DNA of 63,007 bases from Fibrobacterota bacterium (GTDB taxonomy: Bacteria; Fibrobacterota; Fibrobacteria; UBA11236): assembly GCA_019509785.1 (NCBI GenBank), contig JAEKLQ010000041.1, positions 1 through 63,007 of the forward strand. The letters run 5' to 3'. The position numbers and the translations under genes are program-made. Below, piece by piece: positions 51,545 to 59,590 of this stretch (positions within the stretch are counted from its first letter, which is position 1; each line of letters opens with the position of its first letter). The notes beneath the pieces are model-generated. The model was not told the DNA's origin and ran no database searches. It saw only the letters and a program-made list of their open reading frames with translations.

Positions 51545-52239
51545 AGCCGGGTCACCGCCTTGGGTGATGCCGCGGGCCGCCAATCCTCCGCCTCTTCCAG
51601 GATGCCTTGGAACATGCCCGCATGCAAGCGGCACGTCCCCCTCAAGCCGTAGAGCACGGCTTCCAGATCCTTCTCGTTCTTGACGAAGCCTTCCAGGTAT
51701 TCCCGGTTCCATTTCAGATGGACGGGATCCGCTTCGGCATGCTCCCGGAGGAAGGTCGTGGCTTCCAACGGGACTCCGATGCGGAGCAGGGATTCGATCA
51801 CTTCGGGACCGAAATGGACGGGCAGGGCCTCGAGGTGGTACAGATAACCCAGGTACGACAAGGGATTGCGGTGCTGGATCTGGAAAGTAATGAAAGCGGC
51901 CATAGCCTCGGTGGTGGGCAAGGGAAGCGATCGGCGGACATCTTCCGTGTTGCCGCCCAATTTTCCGAAGTCCTCCAGCGCAAGCGCGTCATGCCCGATT
52001 TCCATGGCGGTATGCTTCAGGAATTTCGCTTCCAGATCCGGCCGGTCCGAATCGAGATGGGCGATGAACAGCGCCATGTTCCTGGGGTTGCAGGCGGCGT
52101 TGAAATAGGTTTCCCGGAGAAAGCCCATATAATAACGGATCTCCAGCCGATCCGAAGCGAGCCGCCGGAAATATTCTCCTTGCGTCATCCGTTCGAATTC
52201 CTTTTGCCACTGCGAATCCAATTGCGATGCAACGTCCAT
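51541..52239 (-). CDS. Haem-oxygenase-like diiron oxidase (HDO-type) protein
   Basis: 232 residues, AAGG ribosome site inside the end of the previous gene, with a 2-base gap. All-helical. Motifs: FLKHTAMEIGHDALALEDF with Glu80-x-x-His83, and REHAEADPVHLKWN with His167-x-x-x-Asp171-x-x-His174. The ExxH and HxxxDxxH pair is typical of the haem-oxygenase-like diiron oxidases (UndA, BesC, SznF relatives) and of iron-containing redox enzymes rather than of TenA. Known relatives cleave C-C bonds, N-oxygenate or desaturate acyl or amino acid substrates. Sitting between two acyltransferases, it probably oxidises their acyl product. The reaction is unknown. Confidence 0.7.
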   Translation of the reverse strand: MDVASQLDSQWQKEFERMTQGEYFRRLASDRLEIRYYMGFLRETYFNAACNPRNMALFIAHLDSDRPDLEAKFLKHTAMEIGHDALALEDFGKLGGNTEDVRRSLPLPTTEAMAAFITFQIQHRNPLSYLGYLYHLEALPVHFGPEVIESLLRIGVPLEATTFLREHAEADPVHLKWNREYLEGFVKNEKDLEAVLYGLRGTCRLHAGMFQGILEEAEDWRPAASPKAVTRL

Positions 52240-52241
52240 TT

Positions 52242-53780
52242 TTAACCTTCCGCCGCGGTAGCGGCCTTCCTGATAGCCTTATCGTTCTTCGCGTCCATGA
52301 GCCATTCCGCCAGCGGGCCAAGCGCCAGCCGCAACCGCAGCGCCCATCTCTCGGCCCGTGTCAAGCGGACCAGTCCTTTGCCGGCCAATTCCCGCATGAG
52401 GTCGCCGTAAAGGATGTTCCAACGCAGGAGGCCGATGCCCCGGGCGTGGGTCACCGTCTCTTTCGGAACCCGGATGAGATGGTGGGGCCGGCCCAGGAAA
52501 TCGCCCACGTACCCGGGAGCCTTGAATCCGATGTCCAGATACATGGGCAAGAGGGTATCGTCGGAAAGATTCATGATATAGTCGCGATCGGAAAGCACGA
52601 AGATGCGCGCGATCTGCTCGAAGACTGCGTGCAAGAGGTCGCCTCTCCGGTAATCCTTGTGGGTGCAGAGGCTATTGACCTCCATTACGCGGGTGCGGGG
52701 CGGAGGATTTCCCGGGAAACGATGGCCCGGGAAAGCGGTTTCCGAGCGCATCACCTCGGTTTCCGAGGCCGGGAAGGTCAAGGCCGCGCTGGCCACCAGG
52801 GTTCCTTTGTAATAGAAGCAAAGGATGCGGCTGCGCTTGTCCCAAGCGAGGGACATTTCTTCGGGCGAGGTCCGGGCCTCGCGTTTGCCGACGTCAACGT
52901 AGGCGTTGCGTCGCAGAGCCAGGACCTGGGCGTAATCATCCATGGTTTCCACGAAGCGGAACTCGATCCGATTGCGGAAGATGCGGATCGGAAGCCCCAT
53001 ACGCCGCAGGGATTCCGGGGAGAATTGGTATTCGTACGCGAGGGCCTCGGCGAGATCGTTCGCCAGGCCCGCGCCCAGCCTCTCCGCGCGCACCCGCACT
53101 TTGATCCGCGCGCCGGGCGCCAATTCCAGGGATTCGATCCGCCCTTCCATCGCGCACTCGCCCGTAGTCGGGATCAGCAGATGCAACTTCAACCGCTGCC
53201 CGCGGAACAGCGGCTGGGCGGGATCCTCGGCGAGGAAATCGAAACGCAGGCCGGGACGCAGGCCGCATAAGCGCAGTTGCGAACGCTCCCCGAAGAAAAG
53301 GGGATTCTCCGCTTCGGCGATCAATTCCGCCTCTTTGGGAATGCGCAACAATTCTCCGTGGGGCGTAGACGACCACGCATCGGGTCCCACCCGCCGATCG
53401 AGGTCCCGGCGGGACAACCCGATGCGGCTTTTGCCCTTGTGCATGGATATGTTCGCCACGCGGCATTCCGCTTCCAGCCGGTTGCCATCGGCTTCCAGGC
53501 GAATGCGCACTCGGTCGCCTACGTTTACCCCGCCCTTCACGGTCTCGGGCCCTTGCAAGACGGCGAAACCGTGAGGGGAAAAGTCCCAGAGCGTCACCCG
53601 GCTTTCCCGGCCGTCGGGCGATACGAGCCAGGAGGGAATCCGCTCCAGCTCGCGTTCGCTAACGCGGTTGGAAACGCGTCCGTTGGCCCCTACGCTGGGG
53701 CGCCAGGCTTCGGCCGGCAGGGCTTGCAATTCCAGTGGCTTCATGGGCGCGAGATTCCGGATCGTCGTGCGCGTTCTCAT
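52242..53780 (-). CDS. PilZ-PilZ-FeeM fusion, putative c-di-GMP-controlled N-acyltransferase (copy A)
   Basis: 512 residues from ATG at 53780; a GTG four codons earlier is an alternative, and neither ribosome site is strong. First PilZ: RVSER at 39-43 and LWDFSPHGF, in which DFSPHG fits the canonical DxSxxG exactly, so this copy is the most likely true c-di-GMP binder. Second PilZ-like region around 140-250 (LLRIPKEAELIAEAENPLFF) is degenerate. From ~265 the FeeM/GNAT domain: IRIFRNRIEFRFVETMDDYA, QVLALRRNAYVDVGKREART, GTLVASAALTFPASE, RTRVMEVNSLCTHKDYRRGD and LLPMYLDIGFKAPG. First gene of the operon, divergent from a histidine kinase across 133 bases that must hold both promoters. Confidence 0.65.
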   Translation of the reverse strand: MRTRTTIRNLAPMKPLELQALPAEAWRPSVGANGRVSNRVSERELERIPSWLVSPDGRESRVTLWDFSPHGFAVLQGPETVKGGVNVGDRVRIRLEADGNRLEAECRVANISMHKGKSRIGLSRRDLDRRVGPDAWSSTPHGELLRIPKEAELIAEAENPLFFGERSQLRLCGLRPGLRFDFLAEDPAQPLFRGQRLKLHLLIPTTGECAMEGRIESLELAPGARIKVRVRAERLGAGLANDLAEALAYEYQFSPESLRRMGLPIRIFRNRIEFRFVETMDDYAQVLALRRNAYVDVGKREARTSPEEMSLAWDKRSRILCFYYKGTLVASAALTFPASETEVMRSETAFPGHRFPGNPPPRTRVMEVNSLCTHKDYRRGDLLHAVFEQIARIFVLSDRDYIMNLSDDTLLPMYLDIGFKAPGYVGDFLGRPHHLIRVPKETVTHARGIGLLRWNILYGDLMRELAGKGLVRLTRAERWALRLRLALGPLAEWLMDAKNDKAIRKAATAAEG

Positions 53781-53913
53781 GCTCCGCGTCACGATCCGCT
53801 TCAGGTTTTTCAGGGCCGCTCAGATATTAGGGGCCGGTCCGCGCCGCCGGCAAGGTTTCCCGTAATCGCGTTTGGGAATTAGCGGAATTGGGGATTAACT
53901 AGATTTGCACGCC

Positions 53914-56100
53914 ATGCATCGCGCCGCAACGCAACCGCGTCCTCCGGAAAAGGTGTATTCGAACCGCCTTATGTTCGGCTACCTGAAAATCATGGACGAT
54001 CGGGCCGGAAAGACGGCTACGAACGATGCCCTGGCCCGGTACGGCCTGGATCGCCTCAAGCTGATGGATCCTTCCGGCTTCGTGACCTTCGATGAGAACG
54101 ATCGTCTCGTGCGGGCCGCTCGCGAGGTAACGAAGGAGGAAGACGTCGGTTATCTCGTCGGCCGGAATCTGCCGAATAGCGTAGGCAATGCCCAGGCGTT
54201 CATCCTGGGTATCACCTCTCCCGGCTTCCTCATGCGTAGCTTCGGAACCATCGAGTCCAAGCTGGCCCCCCGAACCATCGCGAAGTTGAAGCAGGTCGGC
54301 CCCAACGCTTTCCAATCGGACATCACCCACAAGGACGGATTCAAGGAAGCGCCGTACGTCTGCCGCAATCGCATCGGCTCCTACGAGTCCATGCCCTTGT
54401 TCTTCGGCCTTCCGCATGCCAGGGTCGAGCACCCGGAATGCGCTTTCAAAGGCGCTGATCATTGCGTTTACATCGTCCGTTTCCCCGCCTTCGGGACCGG
54501 CTGGTTGAACCGCGCTTTCTTCATCCTGGTCGCCGTGGCCGCGGCCCTAGGAGTTGCGTTCCTCCTGCATCGGGATCGCTTCGCCATCGCCGCATCCGCG
54601 CTCATTTCCTTGAACCTCGGGTGGGCTTGCTTGGCTTTGCACAAGAGCCGCAACGCGAAACGGGCCGTGGACTGGTCGCGCCAGACCAACGAAGGCCTGG
54701 AGCGCCAGAACAAGATCCTCGAGGCCACCAACGAGCAGATCCATTCCCTGCAGGAATTGACCTCCATCCGGAACGCCGGCATGAGCGTGCAAGACATCTG
54801 CGATCGCGTGGTCCGGACCCTGGTCGACAATTTCCACTTCGGCTCCAGCCAGATTTGGCTTCTGGATGAACCGCGTAAATACCTCTCCTGCCACAACGCC
54901 GTCGGCTATTCGCCCGAGCTTTTCGCCTTCATACAGAATACCCGGTTCAAGATTAGCCAGGACTGGGACAACCCGTATGGATTGCTGATCCAGACCTTGG
55001 ATCAGGGAAAGACCCTGCTGGTAAACGAACCGGAAGAGGTCTACGCCAAGGTTACCCCCCGGACCCGCGAGTTCCTCATGGCCCTCGGGATTTCCTCTTT
55101 CATCATCACGCCCCTCATTCACGAGGGGAAATCCTTCGGGATCCTGGCGGCGGAATACCACCACGGGGAGAAGTTCCGGAACCAGGATCGGCTGCTTTTC
55201 CAGTCCATCGCGAATTCCATCGCCGGCACCTTGGTGGCCGCCGAACTATACGAGGCGATGGAGCGGAAGGTCGAGCAACGGACGCGCGAATTGGCCGCGG
55301 CCAACGAGCAGTTGCTGGCCGCCAAGGAGATGGCGATCCAAAGCGAGAAGCTATCCTCCTTGGGCCAAATGGCCGCCGGCGTGGCCCATGAGATCAACAA
55401 TCCCCTCAATTTCTTGGTCAATATCATCCCGGACGTAAAACGGGACATGGAAGGCCTGGAAGCGATCCGGACGCTGGCGCTCACGACCGGACCGGGCGAG
55501 GAATTCGCGAAAAAGGCCCGGGAGATCGAGGAGTCGTACGATCTGGAATCCCATTTGTCCGAGAAGGACTTCGTCTTCGAGAAAATCCGGAAGGCCCTGG
55601 ATAAAAGCACCCGCATCGCCAATAGCCTGAAGGTTTTCTCCCGCACCAGCGCCAAGGAAAAGGTGGTCCGGGAGACTTGGGCGGACATGGTGCGGGAAGT
55701 CATCGAGCTGATCCCGGCGAAGGTTAAGGGGGATACGCGCATCCAGGTGGACATCCCCGCGGCCATGAATTGGCTTGTGAACAAGAACGAGATCGAGCAG
55801 GCCATCCTGGTTCTCATCAACAACGCCATCGACGCTTTGGCCCAGAAGGGAAACCTGGAGGTTACGGGCCGGGAGGCACCCGAGGAGCAGGTGCTTGAAT
55901 TCAAGGACGACGGTCCCGGAATCCCCGATGCCATCCTCAAGAAAATCTTCGACCCGTTTTTCACCACCAAGCCGCCCGGCAAGGGAACGGGGCTCGGCCT
56001 CACCATCGCCGCCGAAATCGTGAAAAAGTACGGCGGCAACCTGAGCGTCCAGTCGACGCCGGGGAAGGGCGCCACTTTCCGCATGCGCTTCAGGAAATAG
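53914..56100 (+). CDS. Hybrid-sensor histidine kinase: V4R-like domain, two membrane helices, GAF, HisKA, HATPase
   Basis: 728 residues from ATG at 53914 (weak ribosome site; ATG at 53971 is an alternative). N-terminal ~190 residues end HARVEHPECAFKGADHCVYI, a pattern like the C-terminal half of V4R small-molecule domains. Two hydrophobic helices follow (FFILVAVAAALGVAFLL and FAIAASALISLNLGWACLAL), then a coiled coil. GAF: MSVQDICDRVVRTLVDNFHF to EGKSFGILAAEYHH. A second coil leads to HisKA with phosphoacceptor His in GVAHEINNPLNFLVN, and HATPase with LINNAIDAL, DDGPGIPD and GTGLGLTIAAEIV. No receiver. It faces the acyltransferase operon and may control it through an unlinked response regulator. 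Confidence 0.85.
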   Translation: MHRAATQPRPPEKVYSNRLMFGYLKIMDDRAGKTATNDALARYGLDRLKLMDPSGFVTFDENDRLVRAAREVTKEEDVGYLVGRNLPNSVGNAQAFILGITSPGFLMRSFGTIESKLAPRTIAKLKQVGPNAFQSDITHKDGFKEAPYVCRNRIGSYESMPLFFGLPHARVEHPECAFKGADHCVYIVRFPAFGTGWLNRAFFILVAVAAALGVAFLLHRDRFAIAASALISLNLGWACLALHKSRNAKRAVDWSRQTNEGLERQNKILEATNEQIHSLQELTSIRNAGMSVQDICDRVVRTLVDNFHFGSSQIWLLDEPRKYLSCHNAVGYSPELFAFIQNTRFKISQDWDNPYGLLIQTLDQGKTLLVNEPEEVYAKVTPRTREFLMALGISSFIITPLIHEGKSFGILAAEYHHGEKFRNQDRLLFQSIANSIAGTLVAAELYEAMERKVEQRTRELAAANEQLLAAKEMAIQSEKLSSLGQMAAGVAHEINNPLNFLVNIIPDVKRDMEGLEAIRTLALTTGPGEEFAKKAREIEESYDLESHLSEKDFVFEKIRKALDKSTRIANSLKVFSRTSAKEKVVRETWADMVREVIELIPAKVKGDTRIQVDIPAAMNWLVNKNEIEQAILVLINNAIDALAQKGNLEVTGREAPEEQVLEFKDDGPGIPDAILKKIFDPFFTTKPPGKGTGLGLTIAAEIVKKYGGNLSVQSTPGKGATFRMRFRK

Positions 56101-56104
56101 ACTA

Positions 56105-56129
56105 AGAGCTCCATCAAGTTAGAGGCTCT
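56105..56129 (+). terminator. Hairpin after the histidine kinase gene
   Basis: AGAGCTC, ten-base loop, GAGGCTCT (one bulge) just after the stop codon. No T-run. Confidence 0.35.
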
Positions 56130-56245
56130 ATGCGCTTTCCCAAATTCCCAATTGCCATCGGGCCATCCGGTCCATAGATAGGATTTAAGGGGTATTTGCT
56201 GGCCCGGGAACAAGGGTCCCGCCCCAGGCACCCCTTTCCCGGAAA

Positions 56246-56303
56246 CTCCTGGCGGATGCTTGGCTACTAATCCCGGCGAGCCGGCTAGGTTGCCGGGCAG
56301 GAG
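56246..56303 (+). promoter_or_regulatory. Structured leader that can hide the ribosome site of the next gene
   Basis: CTCCTG (56246-56251) pairs with CAGGAG (56298-56303), which contains the ribosome site of the gene at 56308. CCCGGC (56272-56277) pairs with GCCGGG (56292-56297), directly adjoining, so the two helices would stack. Between them AGCCGGCT could pair with TGGCT at 56261. The result is a compact three-part RNA that blocks translation unless opened. Confidence 0.4.
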
Positions 56304-56307
56304 AATC

Positions 56308-57387
56308 ATGCCGAGTACACCAACCCGTTTCCGTTCCGCTGCCGCCCTTTTCCTGGGCGCCCTTTGCTTAGGCGGCCTATCCACGGCCCACGCCGCTCTC
56401 AGCCCGTGCAAATTCAATTTCGGCGCAGGCTGGAACGGCCTCAACGCCAACTACCCGGCCGCCGCCGATTACATCACCATCTGGGCCGGGGCCGACGAGG
56501 ACTGGAACACCTACTGGATCGGGGATATGGTGAAATCGACCCGCCCCGGCGGCAAGGCTGCGGGGAAGACCCCGGTCTTCTACAGCTATTTCATCGCCTA
56601 TACGGCCCGCCACGATGCCGGCCTGCAGGATTGCAACGTCGGGACCCCGGACCTTTGCCATAAGGGGGCGAATTTCATCCGCCAACAGAAGAGCCGCATC
56701 CTTTCGCAGATCACGAAGTACGCTTCAGAGGCGGCCAAGATCGTGGGTTCCGATCCCATCGTTTGGCTGATGGAGCCGGACTACTACCAATACGCGCAAC
56801 CGGGTTCCGCGCAGGAAGGCGGCCCCTTGACCTTCGCCGAAGCGGGGTCTTTCATGAAGGAAATGGTCGCGACCGTGCGGCAAAGCCTTCCCGGCGCGGT
56901 CTTCTCCCTGGACATCTCGCCCTGGATCAACGATGCGGCGGGGTGGTACGGCGCCTTCAACATGGGCGACTTCACCTACATCAATACCTCCGGCGGCGCG
57001 ACCGATGCGAACAGCTCCAAGATCCGTAATGCGAATCCCATGACCTGGAAGAGCGTGCACGATCTGACGCATAAACCCATCATCGCCGATGACGGGTACG
57101 GAGTACAGGGCACCCCGACCTTCCACGATGATACCTGGGACGACGTGAACAATCTGAAGGCGCGCATCGCCGATGGCGTGGTCGCCATCAGCCAAGCCAA
57201 TCCCAAGGCGGATTGGAATTCCACCCTCACCTCGGTGCAGGGGCAATTGCCGAAACCGGAATGCACGACGGCTATCGGCCTCGTCCAGCCGATGGCGCCC
57301 AGATCCTTCGGAATCCTCCGCTGGGACGCCCTGGGCCGCCCGCAGTCCCTTTCGCGCAAGCTCCCGACCCTGATCCTTTCCCGTTAG
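56308..57387 (+). CDS. Secreted TIM-barrel glycoside-hydrolase-like protein with DALGR tail
   Basis: 359 residues from ATG at 56308 with CAGGAG upstream; signal peptide FRSAAALFLGALCLGGLSTAHA. The barrel-like body has GAGWNGLNANYPAAADYITI, TPVFYSYFIAYTARHDAG, DPIVWLMEPDYYQYA, PGAVFSLDISPWINDAAGWY and KPIIADDGYGV. MEPDYY carries a candidate catalytic Glu, as in clan GH-A barrels, with Asp residues at later strand ends, but I cannot assign a family. The end SFGILRWDALGRPQSLSRKL PTLILSR is the tail type also seen in the xylanase and the next gene. Likely exported to the surface. Confidence 0.65.
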   Translation: MPSTPTRFRSAAALFLGALCLGGLSTAHAALSPCKFNFGAGWNGLNANYPAAADYITIWAGADEDWNTYWIGDMVKSTRPGGKAAGKTPVFYSYFIAYTARHDAGLQDCNVGTPDLCHKGANFIRQQKSRILSQITKYASEAAKIVGSDPIVWLMEPDYYQYAQPGSAQEGGPLTFAEAGSFMKEMVATVRQSLPGAVFSLDISPWINDAAGWYGAFNMGDFTYINTSGGATDANSSKIRNANPMTWKSVHDLTHKPIIADDGYGVQGTPTFHDDTWDDVNNLKARIADGVVAISQANPKADWNSTLTSVQGQLPKPECTTAIGLVQPMAPRSFGILRWDALGRPQSLSRKLPTLILSR

Positions 57388-57424
57388 GCCGCTTTTCTTA
57401 CCTTTCGGGGGAGGGGGAAGCAGC

Positions 57425-58252
57425 ATGATCAGGAAGCAACTCTTCGGGATAACCGTTTTCATCGCGGCCGCATGGGGTTCCGGGGCCCGGGCGCAAGCCG
57501 TCGCCTGCTCCGATTCCTTCTCCGTGGCCGACGTCGGGGAGGGGAAGACCTGGCGCTTCGTCGCCTTCGACAAGTCCACCTTTGGAACCGCCTCCGTCGC
57601 CGACGGCAAGCTGACCTTGGCCGGCCGCGGGGCCGACATCTACGGCGCGAAGAACGAATTCGTTACGGCCTATCGCAGCGATATCACGGGAGACTTCGAC
57701 GTCTCGGTGAAATTGGTGAGCCAGGACAGCACCTTCGAATGGGCGCAGGCCGGAATCGTGGCGGCCACGGACCTGAACGATTTGACCAAAGGCGGCTACG
57801 TGGCCGTGGACATCAGCCCCGGGCACGGCTACACCATCTTCTACGACAAGACCGCTCCGGCCGGGCAGTTGGACGGCAACTCGGGCGCGGGCAAGACGGC
57901 CTATCCCGCTTGGCTGCGCTTGGCGAAGAAGGGAATGCAATACACGGCATATTACAAGACCCAGGAAACCGGAGCCTGGACGGCGCTTCCGACCCCGCCG
58001 CAAAGCCTGAACACTCAGGCTAACGCCCAGATCGGGTTGTTCACCGTGAGCCACAATGCGACCCAAACGGGCAAGGCCGTTTTCGATGACTTCACCTGCC
58101 TCGAGGGAACCACGGTCATCGGCTCCAAGGCCAGGAGAGGGTTCGCTTATAAAATTTCCGGCCTCATCCCGTCTACGCTAACGGATGCCTTAGGGAAGGC
58201 GCAGCGGGATCCCGCGCAGGCGGAAAGCCCCGTGCTTATTTTCCAGAGGTAA
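57425..58252 (+). CDS. Secreted lectin/glucanase-like (DUF1349-type) beta-sandwich protein with DALGK tail
   Basis: 275 residues; GGGGGAGGGGGAAGC upstream of ATG. Signal peptide KQLFGITVFIAAAWGSGARA Q. The body follows a DUF1349/concanavalin-like jelly roll: FSVADVGEGKTWRFVAFDKS, DIYGAKNEFVTAYRSDITGD, FDVSVKLVSQDSTFEWAQAG, PAWLRLAKKGMQYTAYYKTQ and VFDDFTCLEG. Such domains bind carbohydrate or act as accessory modules. The tail DALGKAQRDPAQAESPVLIFQR resembles that of the previous gene. No catalytic residues can be named. Co-directional with the hydrolase-like gene 37 bases upstream, so likely one transcript. Confidence 0.7.
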   Translation: MIRKQLFGITVFIAAAWGSGARAQAVACSDSFSVADVGEGKTWRFVAFDKSTFGTASVADGKLTLAGRGADIYGAKNEFVTAYRSDITGDFDVSVKLVSQDSTFEWAQAGIVAATDLNDLTKGGYVAVDISPGHGYTIFYDKTAPAGQLDGNSGAGKTAYPAWLRLAKKGMQYTAYYKTQETGAWTALPTPPQSLNTQANAQIGLFTVSHNATQTGKAVFDDFTCLEGTTVIGSKARRGFAYKISGLIPSTLTDALGKAQRDPAQAESPVLIFQR

Positions 58253-58369
58253 CGCTAGATTCCCCCGGTTCGGGTTCGGAACCCCCCTGGTAACGGCGGG
58301 TAAGAAAAATGTATGAAAACGGATTGCGGGAATAAGCTTAACTTGGAAGCGTTGTAAAACCCGCCCGTC

Positions 58370-59386
58370 GTGCCCGGCCGTCCTAGGGCGAAAGCGATAG
58401 CGGTAAGCAGAGATAAGTTCAAGGAAGAGGAGGAGGGACCTTTCCCAGGGTCCCGAGTGCGAATGCTTTTCATTCTCCTGGCCGCGGTCATCCCCCTAAG
58501 CATTTTGGAGTTCGTCCTTCGGGCCGAGGCTCTGCCCGAGCCGATTTGGCTCGGAGATGCCTTGGCCTTCGCGCTGTTGACTCTGGCCACGTTCTTCTTC
58601 CTGGGCGCGTGGGTACAGCGCAAGCGGAAAACCGCTTCCCGCGTTCCCGCTACCGGTCAGGATTGGGAAGCAACCCTGCCTTGCCTGGTCCACGAAATCC
58701 GGAACTATTCCTCGGTTATCAAAGGCAACGCGCTGTTGCTTCGTTCCCGTATGGACGGCCCGGAAATCCTGGGGCCGCTCGGACGCCTTGAGCGGACAAC
58801 GGATAAGATCGCGGTTCTGGCACAGGAGATCCTGGACGCCGTTTCTCCCACGGAACTGGGCGACCGGGAATCCCTTTGCCTACGAGCCGTTCTCGAGCAT
58901 TGCATTGCGGAGCATTTCCATGAAGCTCGCGACTCCTTCCGCATCGAAACCACGGGCACCCTGCCGGCCGTCGCGGGAGACCCGAGGAAGTTGGAGCGGG
59001 TTTTCCTGAACCTGTTCCGGAATGCGCGTGAGGCGGAAGCTAAAACCGTTCGCATCCGCATCCGGTCCGCATTCGGACGCGTTCGCCTCTGGGTGGAGGA
59101 TGATGGCCATGGATGCCGCCCGGAGGCCCTGGCCCGGTTCTTCCAACCCCTTTACTCCACGAAGAAGACGCAAGGCGGAACCGGCCTCGGCCTTTATATG
59201 GTCAAGGCAATCCTGGAAGCGCATGGGGGCAGGATTAACGCGCTCTCCAAAAACGGAAGGACACGGCATGGGACCGGCATGGTCTTCCGCCTGGAGTTCC
59301 CGATCGCCGCGGGATCGAAGGCGAAAACGCGTATGCCCGGTGACTTTGGTAATAAATCCGTTCCCCTGGAGGAGGCGGTAGGTTAG
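58370..59386 (+). CDS. Small membrane histidine kinase with little sensor region
   Basis: 338 residues from GTG 58370; no good ribosome site is visible and ATG at 58463 (307 residues) is possible. Two membrane helices (MLFILLAAVIPLSILEFVL and LGDALAFALLTLATFFFLGA) leave almost no periplasmic loop. HisKA-like phosphoacceptor in CLVHEIRNYSSVIKGNALLL; then ATP-binding HATPase: FLNLFRNAREAEA (N box), VEDDGHGCRPEALARFF, and GTGLGLYMVKAILEAHGG. It probably senses at the membrane or cytosol. No partner receiver gene nearby. Confidence 0.8.
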   Translation: MPGRPRAKAIAVSRDKFKEEEEGPFPGSRVRMLFILLAAVIPLSILEFVLRAEALPEPIWLGDALAFALLTLATFFFLGAWVQRKRKTASRVPATGQDWEATLPCLVHEIRNYSSVIKGNALLLRSRMDGPEILGPLGRLERTTDKIAVLAQEILDAVSPTELGDRESLCLRAVLEHCIAEHFHEARDSFRIETTGTLPAVAGDPRKLERVFLNLFRNAREAEAKTVRIRIRSAFGRVRLWVEDDGHGCRPEALARFFQPLYSTKKTQGGTGLGLYMVKAILEAHGGRINALSKNGRTRHGTGMVFRLEFPIAAGSKAKTRMPGDFGNKSVPLEEAVG

Positions 59387-59590
59387 CAAGACGGGTTTTG
59401 CATTCTTCCGCTTCAACGGATAGGTTTCCAAGCCCATCCGTATTTGGCATTTCCCCCTAGGAAAATTTTTACAAAAACCCAAAACAACGGAATTTTCGGA
59501 AAGGCATTGATTTGACATCCGATTAGATTTTAGGGAATAAACGCTTTCCGGTCGGTGACTGAGGAACGGAAAGGGCCGGTTCATTTCTGA
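59387..59590. other. 204-base region before the tandem paralogs
   Basis: AT-rich compared with the rest. Contains a sigma70-like promoter at 59512-59541 and runs of A and T upstream of it (59460-59500) resembling an UP element. No gene. Confidence 0.5.
59512..59541 (+). promoter_or_regulatory. Sigma70-like promoter of the tandem paralog family
   Basis: Perfect -35 TTGACA (59512-59517), 18-base spacer, -10 AATAAA (4 of 6, 59536-59541). Start near 59548, giving a leader of ~43 bases before ATG at 59591. AT-rich stretches lie upstream. Confidence 0.55.

Noticed and set aside
56220-56307. c-di-GMP-I (GEMM) riboswitch before the barrel-like gene
   Set aside because: GATGCTTGGCTAC and AGCC/GGTTGCCG fragments look similar to parts of the GEMM consensus, but the 5' half (GGCAAAC and a GNRA-capped hairpin) is missing and key bases differ. 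Kept only as an unclassified structured leader.
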